Assembly (NCBI GenBank): GCA_002709235.1
Contig: PAQI01000011.1
Coordinates: 187,632-251,631, forward strand
Direction of reading: 5' to 3'
DNA length: 64,000 nucleotides
Origin: Hirschia sp.
GTDB lineage: Bacteria > Pseudomonadota > Alphaproteobacteria > Caulobacterales > Hyphomonadaceae
Positions 1 to 8,821 of the stretch are shown in pieces. Each line of letters opens with the position of its first letter. Positions within the stretch are counted from its first letter, which is position 1. A model generated the notes under the pieces. It was not told the origin of the DNA. It worked only from the letters and a program-made list of their open reading frames with translations, and ran no database searches. A program made the position numbers and the translations under genes.

Positions 1-358
1 CCCGCCCCGTCGCGAGCCAGAGCGTGTGTGGCACGTTGGCCTCCTCGCCCTGGACCGCCAGTCGCCCCTCTCGCTCGAGCATATGCGCAAGGAATATCGG
101 CAGCTCCCAGCTATCGCCTTCGGTGATCTCACCATCAACATCGGTGCGATAGGCCTTGTCACCGGTCAGCCGTGAGACGATCCCCGTCTGGTAGTCGACA
201 AACCGGTGATAGGCCCGGCTGACACCGGTTTCCTTCGCTGTCCTGTTGATGCACATGACCGAACGCCGGGCGGCATTGTCCTTTTGCATGCGCTGCACCT
301 GCACGACGGATTGGGTCGTCAGAACGGCCAGCCGGATGTGGGCAATCAGCTCAGCCAA
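1..358 (-). CDS. Hypothetical protein, truncated by window edge
   Basis: This reading frame stays open on the minus strand from about 358 to the first base, giving 119 residues with no stop; the C-terminus lies outside the window. The most likely start is the TTG at 356-358, which overlaps the end of the upstream gene by 13 bases; the first residues would read (M)AELIAHIRLAVLTTQ. There is no convincing Shine-Dalgarno sequence, so translation may be coupled to the upstream gene, and a start at an internal GTG or ATG is possible. No signal peptide or membrane segment is visible and I do not recognise a family. It is the last visible member of the minus-strand run that begins with the lytic transglycosylase. 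Confidence 0.55.
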   Translation of the reverse strand, partial: MAELIAHIRLAVLTTQSVVQVQRMQKDNAARRSVMCINRTAKETGVSRAYHRFVDYQTGIVSRLTGDKAYRTDVDGEITEGDSWELPIFLAHMLEREGRLAVQGEEANVPHTLWLATGR

Positions 359-897
359 ATCTGCGCATCCGGTGTTTGCAAAGCGCGAAGTTCGGGCGAG
401 TCATGGTCAACCAGCGCTTCGACGAGATCATCCTCCTGATCATCATCGAGAATGAGAACTTCCAGCGCATCACTGGTCTTGATGACCAGCCGTCTGAGCG
501 GCCGCATGGCCTCTGGCGCGATCAGCCGCACGAAATAGGTGTTGGGTTCTGCCTCGGACTGCACAATGTGCAACTCCACACCGCTGTCGATTTCCCGTCG
601 CAATGTGACACGACCGCTGGAGGCCGCAGCCGCCATGGGAATTTCCAGACGGGAATGCTCTGCGATCAGCATGTCGAAGACAGTCTGGAAGCTCGCATTT
701 GTCCGCATCGCAAATACCAGCTGGGCCCTCGACACACGAGCTGTCCGGCCGATTGCGAAATCCGCAATGTCAGCGAATGTGACCCGGCCTGCGATATTGT
801 CCGATTGCTCTTCTGTCATGAGGCGATCTTCGTGACGCGCGGCAGCCCGTTGGAGGCTGGCGTTCTGCGCATCTTGAGGCAATTCACTCCACTTCAT
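346..897 (-). CDS. Hypothetical protein, 183 aa
   Basis: A soluble-looking protein of 183 residues that I cannot assign to a family. It has no signal peptide or membrane helix. The C-terminal third is acidic, with the run DDDQEDD near residue 152. The start is well supported: an AAGGAG Shine-Dalgarno overlaps the TAA stop of the upstream 511-residue gene, so the two are probably translationally coupled. Its own stop overlaps the likely TTG start of the next gene. The tight packing suggests that the three genes work together, but the sequence does not say on what. Confidence 0.8.
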   Translation of the reverse strand: MKWSELPQDAQNASLQRAAARHEDRLMTEEQSDNIAGRVTFADIADFAIGRTARVSRAQLVFAMRTNASFQTVFDMLIAEHSRLEIPMAAAASSGRVTLRREIDSGVELHIVQSEAEPNTYFVRLIAPEAMRPLRRLVIKTSDALEVLILDDDQEDDLVEALVDHDSPELRALQTPDAQIWLS

Positions 898-906
898 ATT
901 ATCTCC

Positions 907-2442
907 TTATCCAAAGGACAGCTGATGCACTGTCAGCAGTGTCTTTTGAAAATGCGCGACTTCGGACGAAAATTGCGGGCCTGACCTGCAATTCATGACA
1001 GAGACCTTCAGTTTTGACAGTTCACGCTCCAGTCTCTGCATCAGCTGACCGGAATAATGAACAGCAATATCAAGGTGTTCACTGGGCGATACGCCCGATA
1101 AGGGCTTGAATGCGTTTCGGCGCTTCAACCGGCTCCACGCCTCATTGCCCTGTTTCAGAAAACCCGCAATGAGTTCTGGCGGCTCTGCCCCCTCGGACAG
1201 GAAATCCGTTGCCCCTGACAGAGACTGCAAATCATCCGCCGTCAGCAAGCCATAGCTGACCAGCAGGGTCATTGCGTCCTTCCTGTCGCCATCACTCCAC
1301 AACAGGTAAAATTGAGCCTTCAGGAGCGATGCCAGCTCATTGCAGAGACTCGATTGCACCACGAGGGTTTCACCATGATCAGAAGCGGTCAGATCTTCAT
1401 ATATGCCATTCGCTGACAGACCGGACTTGTCACGCTTGGCCTGAATGAGCTTGTTCTCTGCGGAACGAAATGTCAGCGCCCGCATACGCGACAGATGCAC
1501 TGCCCGCAAATTGCGTAAATCCATCAGCAGGTAATGCGAGCTCCATCCGCCATCGCGTCCCAGCAGTGCTGCAACGATGGGATCAGCGAGCGCCAGGCTC
1601 ACGGAGTCTTCATCGGTTTGCGATCCTTGCGCGAGCGAAAGGTCTTCATCCAGCTGGTAGCTGACCTTTTCGTCATGCATGTCCAAGGCAAATTCCAGAG
1701 GTTGTACGGTCGATGTCTCGTCAACGCTCGCCGTCAGTTCGGCGAGAATTTTCAGCCATTCGGTAAACCGGGTTGGTGCTTCTTCGCTGCTATAGAGTTC
1801 CCAGCCCTGCAATACATGCTGATCCTGCAGGGCATGGCAATCAAACCCATCTTCGCAGGCCGATTCCATGACACGCACAACAAGTGAAAACTTCCGGTGC
1901 GTGTGGTCACTATAGCCCTTTTCCTGTTGCATGCTTGCGATTTCGCGATTGATCATCTGGTTCAGCTGTTTGGCGTGAGCAGCAGAATTGCTCACCCCAT
2001 CTCGCTGTTTCATCGTTTCGATCAGGCTGACCGCAAACAGCTCGATCAGCATGAAACCAAAGCAGGACAGTTTCGGAAGATCTGCGATGTAAAAGAATGT
2101 ATCTGGCGCGGAAGGATTGCGGACCGTGCCATCCTTTTCGATCCAGTCAGCGGGCACATGCTGTTTTAACACCTTCAATGCTGCCTGCGGTGTGACCGGC
2201 GGCTCCAGCACCAGATAGAGAAAGTTCGCTCCCGCATCTGCCAGCACCGCCACCAGGTTTGAAAAGCGGAAAATGAGCCTCGCCCGCTCCCCGGAGCGAA
2301 GATCATTCAACAGATCGAGAACGATCTTGTTCGCCCGGAAATGGATATTCGGATTATCTGTCTGGAACGTCACCCGCTCCAGATAGCTCCGTGCAACGTC
2401 CCGAAACGACCCGATCCGTCCCTCACCAAAGTAAGTCGCCAA
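907..2442 (-). CDS. Hypothetical protein, 511 aa
   Basis: A 511-residue protein without signal peptide or clear transmembrane helix, probably cytoplasmic. It opens with MATYFGEGRIGSF and has hydrophobic stretches near residues 65-80 (FSNLVAVLADAGANFLYLVL) and 125-140 that look like buried core helices. I do not recognise a domain or catalytic motif. It begins 18 bases after the lytic transglycosylase gene ends and ends with a TAA embedded in the ribosome binding site of the following gene, so these genes are very likely one transcript. Whether the transglycosylase is functionally linked is inference from position. Confidence 0.8.
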   Translation of the reverse strand: MATYFGEGRIGSFRDVARSYLERVTFQTDNPNIHFRANKIVLDLLNDLRSGERARLIFRFSNLVAVLADAGANFLYLVLEPPVTPQAALKVLKQHVPADWIEKDGTVRNPSAPDTFFYIADLPKLSCFGFMLIELFAVSLIETMKQRDGVSNSAAHAKQLNQMINREIASMQQEKGYSDHTHRKFSLVVRVMESACEDGFDCHALQDQHVLQGWELYSSEEAPTRFTEWLKILAELTASVDETSTVQPLEFALDMHDEKVSYQLDEDLSLAQGSQTDEDSVSLALADPIVAALLGRDGGWSSHYLLMDLRNLRAVHLSRMRALTFRSAENKLIQAKRDKSGLSANGIYEDLTASDHGETLVVQSSLCNELASLLKAQFYLLWSDGDRKDAMTLLVSYGLLTADDLQSLSGATDFLSEGAEPPELIAGFLKQGNEAWSRLKRRNAFKPLSGVSPSEHLDIAVHYSGQLMQRLERELSKLKVSVMNCRSGPQFSSEVAHFQKTLLTVHQLSFG

Positions 2443-2460
2443 AACCGCCCCCGAATGGCT

Positions 2461-3453
2461 CTAGTTCAGCAGTTCACTTTCATGCCGCTCGAGTGCTGCG
2501 CGAAAACTGCGTCTTGCTTCAAATATATCGTCTGAAATCGTAGCAGGTTGTGTGCCGCCGGTCACGGCACGCGAGCCGGATGACATTGAATAAATCGACC
2601 CTCGCTGTCTTGGCGAAGCAATAGCTGGCTGAGCGCGCGTTTGAGGCGCTTCAGATACCGGTGCTGCGGCTGACGCAGCCGGACGTTCCTGTATGACGAT
2701 CCGCTCAACCGGAGTCTCGACTGTGGATGCAGGCAGGTCCTGCTCGGGCAGGTCTGGCGCAGTCTTGCTTTGAATGCCCGCAGTGTCAGCGGGGCTTGAA
2801 GGCTGCGATGCAGGCGCGGTGGCCGTGGGCATTTGGGGGCCGCCCAGCAATATCTGGTCATCCGGGCCACCCGCCAATTCAAACGGCACACCTTCCGCCT
2901 TGATCCCTGCAACAATCTCAGCGACCTGCACATCCTGTTTGTAGCTATCCCAATGACGGTTCACCAGCGACACATAGTCCTCCGTATAACCATGCGGAAT
3001 CGGCGTGCCATCGGCCGCTGTCCGAAGCGTTCCGCCATTATAGTGGGACAATGCAGCGTCCCAGTCATTGCCATACATCCGGTAGAGCTGTTCAAGATAG
3101 GCAACGCCGATCCTGATATTGACGCGCGCATCATAGAGACTGGCGGCTTCAACGCCGAACTCGCCCTTGCCGGTGGCGGGCATGATCTGCATTACGCCAA
3201 TGGCACCGGCATGGGATCTGGCTGTTACATTGAAATTGGATTCCACACGGGCCACGGCAATCGCCAGCTCCGGGGGCACGACCGTGTTCAGATAGGCTTC
3301 CTCTGCGACCATGGTCATGATGGCTTCGCGCGAGAATGGCTTTGGCGATGTGATTTCGCTTTTCAGATTGGCGTTCGCGTCTGGCAATTGCGCGACCGTG
3401 CCGCAAAGGGCGAGTGCCACGATCAAAGACGTTCTGTTCAGGGGGAGTTTCAT
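2461..3453 (-). CDS. Exported lytic transglycosylase (SLT/goose-lysozyme-like fold)
   Basis: A periplasmic lytic transglycosylase predicted to cleave the MurNAc-GlcNAc bond of peptidoglycan, releasing anhydro-muropeptides. The chosen start (ATG at 3451-3453) gives 330 residues, with a signal peptide (MKLPLNRTSLIVALALCG) and a GAGAGGA-type ribosome binding site; the longer open frame upstream has no signal sequence. The SLT domain spans roughly residues 45-170, with catalytic Glu71 in ARVESNFN, followed by GAIGVMQIMPATG and the ALSHYNGGT motif. The C-terminal 130 residues are Pro/Ala/Ser-rich and low in complexity. It precedes two unknown cytoplasmic proteins by a short gap, an arrangement seen when transglycosylases serve an envelope-spanning machine, although no such machine is recognisable here. 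Confidence 0.88.
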   Translation of the reverse strand: MKLPLNRTSLIVALALCGTVAQLPDANANLKSEITSPKPFSREAIMTMVAEEAYLNTVVPPELAIAVARVESNFNVTARSHAGAIGVMQIMPATGKGEFGVEAASLYDARVNIRIGVAYLEQLYRMYGNDWDAALSHYNGGTLRTAADGTPIPHGYTEDYVSLVNRHWDSYKQDVQVAEIVAGIKAEGVPFELAGGPDDQILLGGPQMPTATAPASQPSSPADTAGIQSKTAPDLPEQDLPASTVETPVERIVIQERPAASAAAPVSEAPQTRAQPAIASPRQRGSIYSMSSGSRAVTGGTQPATISDDIFEARRSFRAALERHESELLN

Positions 3454-3529
3454 CGGATGTCCTCTCAATGCGTTTGAACAGTCAATGAGAGGATCAGGAA
3501 GATTTCTGCACGCGGGGGTGGCGCTTTTT

Positions 3530-3841
3530 TCAGTTCTCGGCGTAGGGCGTTCCGAAGACATAGCCAGTCGGACCGGCACTGATGGAGAGCTTGCGCCATT
3601 CTGCCTGCGAGCCGAATGTCTCTGTCGCGCTGAAGCTGTCGCCAGCATGAATGCGCGCAATGTCAGGTGCCTCCATGCTTGGGGCACTTCGCAGAGAAAA
3701 ATCACGCAGGGCGACATAATCGCGAACGTCGATCACCTGTTCAGCGGGCACGGTGGCGACGGGTGGTTGTGAGGTTGATGCACAGCCAGTTGCAATCACT
3801 GCAACGAGGCCGATCACGGGTAACAATCGAAGCTTTCTCAT
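3530..3841 (-). CDS. SH3-like domain lipoprotein, 103 aa
   Basis: A small predicted lipoprotein. The N-terminus MRKLRLLPVIGLVAVIATGC is a lipoprotein signal peptide with a lipobox ending at Cys20. Residues 36-100 resemble bacterial SH3 (SH3_3-type) domains: ALRDFSLRSAPSMEAPDIARI is followed by a GDSF turn, W82 and a GYVFG strand near the end. Such domains often bind peptidoglycan or peptides. It lies 76 bases upstream of the transglycosylase start, in the same orientation, which fits a shared cell-wall role (inference). Confidence 0.78.
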   Translation of the reverse strand: MRKLRLLPVIGLVAVIATGCASTSQPPVATVPAEQVIDVRDYVALRDFSLRSAPSMEAPDIARIHAGDSFSATETFGSQAEWRKLSISAGPTGYVFGTPYAEN

Positions 3842-3868
3842 GGTTAGGAGTCCAGTTCAGAATGAAGA

Positions 3869-4219
3869 TCAGTAAATCTTGTCGATAAGGATGCCGCCAT
3901 CTGCGGACAGGACCATTTTCACCTGGGATGCCGGATATCCCATGGCACCAAGCGTATCCAGGGCACGCGATGCAATCGTGGTGGCGTCACCCGGACCAAT
4001 GACATTTACGCTGTAATAGTTTGAACTACCTGTTGGCGCTTCGACAGTATAACCCGGCAGGGCATCAAATTCCTGCTGAAGCTTCAGCGCTTCCTGAAAG
4101 GTGAAATGTTCAAGCGTGACCAGGTGATGTGAGCTTGGCACGCTCTGCTGTGAGGTGGTGGCGCATGCAGTGGTAGACATTGCGACCAGTGCAAATGCGG
4201 CTTTGGCGATATTGGACAT
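3869..4219 (-). CDS. Small exported protein sharing a domain with the 4395-5351 product
   Basis: A 116-residue exported protein of unknown function. The first 20 residues form a signal peptide ending ACATT; the Cys at 19 could be lipidated, but the lipobox is weak. Residues 32-115 resemble residues 218-303 of the next gene upstream. Both have an EH followed by a hydrophobic segment, GSxN(Y/F)(Y/F)S(V/L)N, a TT pair, a GY about 15 residues later, and a terminal G(I/D)xIID(K/R)I. This looks like a stand-alone copy of that protein's C-terminal domain. A hairpin lies between the two genes, so the smaller gene may be transcribed separately. Confidence 0.8.
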   Translation of the reverse strand: MSNIAKAAFALVAMSTTACATTSQQSVPSSHHLVTLEHFTFQEALKLQQEFDALPGYTVEAPTGSSNYYSVNVIGPGDATTIASRALDTLGAMGYPASQVKMVLSADGGILIDKIY

Positions 4220-4353
4220 GATATTGCTTTCATGAACGCAGATCCGCGTTCTGCTGGTTCTGATGCCCGCATCCGCCTGATCCCGGCATGGCCCGGCGCA
4301 AGTGATGGGGCAATTCCAAACGTCTGGCTAAGGCATGGGATGGATACAAATCA

Positions 4354-4388
4354 CCCCTGCCCGGTAAACCGGCCAGGGGCTTTTGTGT
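4354..4388. terminator. Hairpin terminator between two minus-strand genes
   Basis: A symmetrical hairpin: CCCCTG, C, CCGG, loop TAAA, CCGG, C, CAGGGG. On the plus strand it is followed by CTTTTGTGTCTT; on the minus strand the trailing sequence is less T-rich. It sits 15 bases beyond the stop of the gene ending at 4395 and probably marks the end of the five-gene protease run. Confidence 0.5.
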
Positions 4389-4394
4389 CTTGCC

Positions 4395-5351
4395 TTATTG
4401 ATACAGGCTGCCGGTGCGTACCGGGCGGAAACCACTATCAACAATGCGGTCGATGATGATGTCGCCATTGGCACCTGTGTAGATCTTGAAATTGGCAAGA
4501 TCATAACCGCGGTCCTGCAACATGAGCGGGATCCACTCCAGCAGCTTGGTGGTCTTGGCGCGCGTGTTCAGGTTGAGGCTGAAGAAATTACCGCTACCCA
4601 TCGGTGCCGAGATGTCTTCAGTCATCGGAAACTCATTTTCCATCAGGGATTTGAGCGGGATGATTTCTGTCAGTTCCATGTGTTCGAAGGTGATCTTGTA
4701 TGTGTTCACAAGACCCGCAGCCGCTGACTGACCTGTCACTGCACCACCTGTTGACGCCGACTGACCCAGGGCCTGCTGGTCGAGCATGCGACGCAGCGTG
4801 TCAGAAAGGTTGAGCGCGACCTTGCGGGAGTTTTCGCCAACCACATCTTCCAGACAGATCTGGTTACAATTTGCAGGAGCGTTGAACTTCAGCGTTGGTG
4901 CTTCCCAACCGCCCAGATAGGCATTGGTCTGGGCATCGATCAGCTCACCTGTCATGCGAACCTTGGCGCGGGTGCCGTAACCCAGATCTTCAGCCGATGC
5001 CATGGTGCGAACCAGAACGATCACGCGTGGGCAGGTGCGCGAATTTGCATCCTGACAGGCCTGCTTGACCATACCGATGGTCTGCTGCTTGTCGGCACGG
5101 TCCGGGGATTTCCACTCCAGCTCGGCCATCATGGCATCTGGAAATATCGCTGTGTAGCCAAAGCGCTTCATCTCTTCATTGAGCGGGATCTGAAGGCGGT
5201 GATAGACATCCGATGAACGCACAATGGAGTTCTTGTTGGAGTCATCTGCTGCGACCAGTACACGCACGCCATTATAGTTCTGCTGCGCGTGAGCCACGCC
5301 ACCGCCGGCCAGGAGTGCAAGTCCGAGAGCTGCCAGGATTTTCTGTTTCAT
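4395..5351 (-). CDS. Exported two-domain protein, 318 aa, unknown
   Basis: A secreted or periplasmic protein with a clear signal peptide (MKQKILAALGLALLAGG...AHA, cleavage near residue 22). Residues 25-195 contain strand-rich segments (VRVLVAADD, PRVIVLVRTMA, KVRMTGELIDAQTNAYLGGW) that resemble the TolB/CsgG-like pattern of exported proteins with paired strands and a terminal helix; this is a pattern resemblance only. Four Cys (98, 107, 162, 166) could form disulfides. A linker rich in Gly, Ser and Ala (195-215) leads to a C-terminal domain (218-303) that is also found in the product of 3869-4219. It is the last gene of the protease-headed run, 77 bases after its neighbour. Confidence 0.82.
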   Translation of the reverse strand: MKQKILAALGLALLAGGGVAHAQQNYNGVRVLVAADDSNKNSIVRSSDVYHRLQIPLNEEMKRFGYTAIFPDAMMAELEWKSPDRADKQQTIGMVKQACQDANSRTCPRVIVLVRTMASAEDLGYGTRAKVRMTGELIDAQTNAYLGGWEAPTLKFNAPANCNQICLEDVVGENSRKVALNLSDTLRRMLDQQALGQSASTGGAVTGQSAAAGLVNTYKITFEHMELTEIIPLKSLMENEFPMTEDISAPMGSGNFFSLNLNTRAKTTKLLEWIPLMLQDRGYDLANFKIYTGANGDIIIDRIVDSGFRPVRTGSLYQ

Positions 5352-5428
5352 TTTTCTGTTCCTTTTGAATGTATGGGCCTGATGAAACTGGTAATGAGCG
5401 CATCAGGCAAAAATCTGCCGGGGTCGGA

Positions 5429-6349
5429 TCAAATAAATGATACATCCTTGCCCTGAAGCTCTTTCCGGACCTTCTTGGCTTCTTTCTGAGACTGTTTGCG
5501 GGCGTTCTTCTCGGCCTTTTTCCCATCACTGGCTTCACGCGAAACCTTGCCGATAGCCTGACGCAATGTGACCGTCCCCTTCATGGTTGCGCCCAGCGAT
5601 TTCAATTGTTTTCCAAGATTCTTGATCGCATCTTTGTCCATGCCGACGCTGGCGATGACCGTCTGGACCTTCTCGACATTCTGAACATCACTGCTCGCGA
5701 AATAATCATTCAGAAGCTTCAACCCCGCCAGGGCCGTGCCTCCGTAATAATCAACTTCATCAAGCGCCCTGGCTGCATCCGCAAGATGCTGCTTGGCGGC
5801 GTCCGTCAAAGCTCCATCCGATTTCATTGCTTCAACCTTGGATCTCAACAACGCAGCCTGGGCAGAGGCCGACTGGATGGTGACAACGGTGACATTGCTG
5901 CCGCCTGTACCCAGCCCTTCCAATGCCCGCTCGATCTGAGCGGCCTCGTTCAGCATGGTCTGTTTTTCACCCAGCGCAGCCTGGGCCGAGTTGATCCCCT
6001 GAGCGGCTGACAATGCCGCATGGTCCAGCAACAATGCTGTCAGAATCCAGCGCTCATCATGTGATTTGGCATCGCAAACCACGCTGGTCTTGAACAATCC
6101 GCCTGCCTTGGATTTGAGCATATCCTTTGCATCACCGCCCCATTCACCCAAACGGCCGCCACCTATATTCAGCTTGTCGATCCTGCTGCCGATGAAACCG
6201 CCCTCGCCCTTGCTGGTCTTTCCAGAGCTGTCGAGGACACAGAGATTATCCATTCCCGCATCGAGCAATCCGGCATGCGCCTGAGGCACTGTAAGGAAGC
6301 TGGTCCCAGCGACGAGGCAGGCGGCTGCCCCAAGAATTGAAGTTTTCAT
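5429..6349 (-). CDS. Exported helical protein, 306 aa, unknown
   Basis: The start at 6347-6349 is preferred because it gives a clean signal peptide (MKTSILGAAACLVAGTSFLT...AHA). The mature protein is about 280 residues and is predicted to be almost all helix after residue 110, with Ala/Leu/Lys/Glu-rich heptad-like stretches (around AAQIERALEGLG and AAKQHLADAARALDEV), and ends in a very basic segment (roughly residues 270-305, rich in KK and KE). The only cysteines, near residues 36 and 88, could pair. I do not recognise a family. It lies in the same run as the trypsin-like protease, 52 bases after the preceding gene. Confidence 0.78.
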   Translation of the reverse strand: MKTSILGAAACLVAGTSFLTVPQAHAGLLDAGMDNLCVLDSSGKTSKGEGGFIGSRIDKLNIGGGRLGEWGGDAKDMLKSKAGGLFKTSVVCDAKSHDERWILTALLLDHAALSAAQGINSAQAALGEKQTMLNEAAQIERALEGLGTGGSNVTVVTIQSASAQAALLRSKVEAMKSDGALTDAAKQHLADAARALDEVDYYGGTALAGLKLLNDYFASSDVQNVEKVQTVIASVGMDKDAIKNLGKQLKSLGATMKGTVTLRQAIGKVSREASDGKKAEKNARKQSQKEAKKVRKELQGKDVSFI

Positions 6350-6401
6350 GATCACTTGTCCCAATCTGATCGTGAGTTTGATTTTGATTGCAGCATGGCT
6401 T

Positions 6402-7337
6402 TCACCTGAGGCTGCATGATTGTTCATGCGCGAAGTTGGCGAGTTTCTGCGTCGCATCCCTGGCAGTTGCCGCGACAAGTTGTGCGGACGCATCCGATAC
6501 GGCGGCACGCACGCCTCCCAGATCAACCGCGCCTGTTATCTCCTCGGAGAATGGCGCGATCGGTGTCGCAAGCTCGTTGAGGCTGATGAAGTCGGTATTG
6601 ATCGTGGCATTCATGTCGTCATCATCAGCATTGATCGCAATTTCACCGATGATGAGCATGCCACCACACGCGCTCCACTCGCCAAGGTCTTCATCTTCGT
6701 CCTTGTATTCGCCGATCGCCCGGCGCAATCGAGATGCCATCGCGTCTCTGGCGAGCATGTAATCGTCATAGGATTTCTGGCACTTCTGCGCGCCCTGCTC
6801 ACCGGTAAAGGCGCATTGCTCGACGAGACTGAGCCCCTGAATTTCGTGCTCGAACTGGCTCAGATTGATGATTTTGAAATTGTTTCTTTCAAGCGCCGTC
6901 GTCAGATATCCGATGGCTGCCTTGGCCGTGCGGTCATCCTGTGCGTTGTTCACATCCGCTCGCAGCAATACACCAATCGGTATCGGATCGCTGACGGCGG
7001 AACAGACCCGGCTGGCTTCCAGAAGCTCACGGCGGTCATATCCTGCAACATATTGCACCACACAACGGCCAATCATCGGATAGTCCGTCTGCTTGTATTT
7101 GACACTGACAGCGTCTGGCTTGGCCGACTTCATACATTGCTGATTGTTTGTCGGCAGCGCACTTGCTCGCAATGCCCGCGTCCATGCCGTCGATTCGGCC
7201 TTGTCCAAAGTTGCGCTCCTGCACTCGCGGACTGTCTTGCCAGCAGCATCAATCCTGAAGCTTCCAACAGATGAATCCGCCACCGCGGAAGATGTGGCAA
7301 AAAGGGCCAGGCAGAAAAGAGAGACCAGATAACGCAT
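6402..7337 (-). CDS. Exported protein, 311 aa, FlgT/CsgG-like layout
   Basis: A signal peptide covers residues 1-20 (MRYLVSLFCLALFATSSAVA). The mature N-terminus (AAGKTVRECRSATLDKAESTAWTRAL begins near residue 31) has the conserved small-residue/helix pattern of LPP20/FlgT-type N-terminal domains. Residues 120-260 alternate strands and helices in the manner of CsgG/TolB-like periplasmic domains, including IPIGVLLRADVNN and GGMLIIGEIAINA. These are resemblances, not confident assignments. Cysteines are numerous (Cys39, 68, 92, 112, 176, 186 and others). The gene starts 4 bases after its neighbour ends, so the two are almost certainly co-transcribed. Confidence 0.78.
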   Translation of the reverse strand: MRYLVSLFCLALFATSSAVADSSVGSFRIDAAGKTVRECRSATLDKAESTAWTRALRASALPTNNQQCMKSAKPDAVSVKYKQTDYPMIGRCVVQYVAGYDRRELLEASRVCSAVSDPIPIGVLLRADVNNAQDDRTAKAAIGYLTTALERNNFKIINLSQFEHEIQGLSLVEQCAFTGEQGAQKCQKSYDDYMLARDAMASRLRRAIGEYKDEDEDLGEWSACGGMLIIGEIAINADDDDMNATINTDFISLNELATPIAPFSEEITGAVDLGGVRAAVSDASAQLVAATARDATQKLANFAHEQSCSLR

Positions 7338-7341
7338 GGAG

Positions 7342-8760
7342 CTACTTCCTCAGTTTCCGGGCGAGAGCCTCAAAGGCTTCATTGATGGCTATGAAATAAA
7401 GGATCTGTCGGGAACTCTGATCGAGCTCCGTCTCCGTCTCTGGCCGCACTTCGCTATGCAAGCCTTCGGCCTGAAGCGTCTCGAATGCGGGGCCATAGAT
7501 CTGTGAGCAGTCTTCAGAATCGGTTTCCCACCCCGACACAGCAAGGAATGCTGTGTAGGCATCGGCTGCCAGACCCATATCCTGTTTGGTGGTACCAGTG
7601 GTCAGGCCTATTCCCTGAAGGCTGGGCAAGACCTTGTAGCTGGCCCGGTTCGGGTCAAAGGTGAATGGCGTTGAGCGTGCCAGTTCGGGCAAACCGCTCA
7701 TCGGGAGCCTGAGATTATAGCGCGCCAGCTGGTCTGCGGTTCGGCTGCTCTCCTGCCAGACGGGCGGAGGCATCACCTTGTAGCCAGCCTGCGACAGCGC
7801 ACGACTGGTTGCGCCCACCATGAACCCGACCATGGCGTTGCACGCCGCTGAGCCCGGCTTGCAATAGCTGGCCGGTGCACATGCATTGGGCGTGCGCCCG
7901 GATGTCATGGGATAAAGGTCGCGATTCCAGTCAAACGCTGCTTCAACACGCTGGGCGTTCAGTTTTGTGTCTGCCTGGTCGGCGCGATCTGGGTCCATCA
8001 CCATCGCACCGGTCACCATATAGGTTTCCCAGCTGTCCGAGATCTGTTTCGGATTGGCCCGCTCTGCCAGACGGAACAGATTGAACATCGCGCCATCTGC
8101 CGCCTTCTTGTAGGCAGCCAGATATCGTGTGGCCCATTCAGCGTCAGACAGATGAGGCGAAGACAGGACAAAATCACCGCTGTCCTGAACGATCACCGCG
8201 TCAGATGCCGACAGCACGATCTCATGCTGGCCCATCAAATCAATCAGACTGACCGACACACCGACCATATTGTAGGGCCGATATTGAACACCGTCTGACG
8301 TCTCGCCACGAAACATGGCGTCATGCTCGAAATTACCGGTGAGGACCAGCATATAGGCGTGATCAAACTCCCGGAACATGATCTCGGAGTCGAATTCCTC
8401 ATAGCCCGTCAGGCTCTCATAGGCGCTGGACAGATCAGAACTACTGAAGATGACGGGATGAGAGGTCCAGCGCTCAAGATGGCGGCGCGGCAAGCTGCGG
8501 ACATTCTGCTGAACGGAACTTTGCAGCTCACGCCCGATATCGGAAAAGGCTTCATTACGCTTGACGAAGGAGTTCAGCCATTTCAGACGCGCTTCGTCAA
8601 AATATCCAAATCCGCCATAAATGATAAGCGATCTGTCAGCATCAAACCCGTCATCCGCCGATGCCTGCGAGACAACCGACCCCAGAGACAGGCCGACAAA
8701 GAGCAGGAATGCTGTGACCATTCCCGCCATACCGTCAAATTTCTGCTTACTCTTACGCAT
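7342..8760 (-). CDS. Exported protein, 472 aa, unknown
   Basis: The start at 8758-8760 (MRKSKQKF) is preferred over an upstream in-frame ATG at 8839 because it has an AGGGGACA ribosome binding site and opens directly into a signal peptide (MAGMVTAFLLFVGLSLGSVVSQASA). The mature protein has about 435 residues. Hydrophobic strands YMLVLTGNF and MVGVSVSLIDLMGQHEIVLSA near the middle suggest a beta-rich periplasmic fold, and a cysteine-rich patch (CAPASYCKPGSAAC) lies near residues 305-320. I do not recognise a family. It follows the trypsin-like protease by 61 bases and is followed after 4 bases by the 311-residue protein. Confidence 0.8.
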   Translation of the reverse strand: MRKSKQKFDGMAGMVTAFLLFVGLSLGSVVSQASADDGFDADRSLIIYGGFGYFDEARLKWLNSFVKRNEAFSDIGRELQSSVQQNVRSLPRRHLERWTSHPVIFSSSDLSSAYESLTGYEEFDSEIMFREFDHAYMLVLTGNFEHDAMFRGETSDGVQYRPYNMVGVSVSLIDLMGQHEIVLSASDAVIVQDSGDFVLSSPHLSDAEWATRYLAAYKKAADGAMFNLFRLAERANPKQISDSWETYMVTGAMVMDPDRADQADTKLNAQRVEAAFDWNRDLYPMTSGRTPNACAPASYCKPGSAACNAMVGFMVGATSRALSQAGYKVMPPPVWQESSRTADQLARYNLRLPMSGLPELARSTPFTFDPNRASYKVLPSLQGIGLTTGTTKQDMGLAADAYTAFLAVSGWETDSEDCSQIYGPAFETLQAEGLHSEVRPETETELDQSSRQILYFIAINEAFEALARKLRK

Positions 8761-8821
8761 TGACCTGTCCCCTGACGGCGCGCCGTCCCCTTCATTCCAT
8801 GATTTCAACACCCATCCCGGC

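Noticed and set aside
376-984. A 202-codon plus-strand frame over the left-edge minus genes
   Set aside because: It is antisense to two tightly coupled genes with good ribosome binding sites; its own composition is His/Cys-rich and unlike a protein.
2461-3717. An 88-residue N-terminal extension of the lytic transglycosylase
   Set aside because: The extension has no signal character and runs over the SH3-like lipoprotein gene; the internal ATG gives a clean signal peptide and ribosome binding site.
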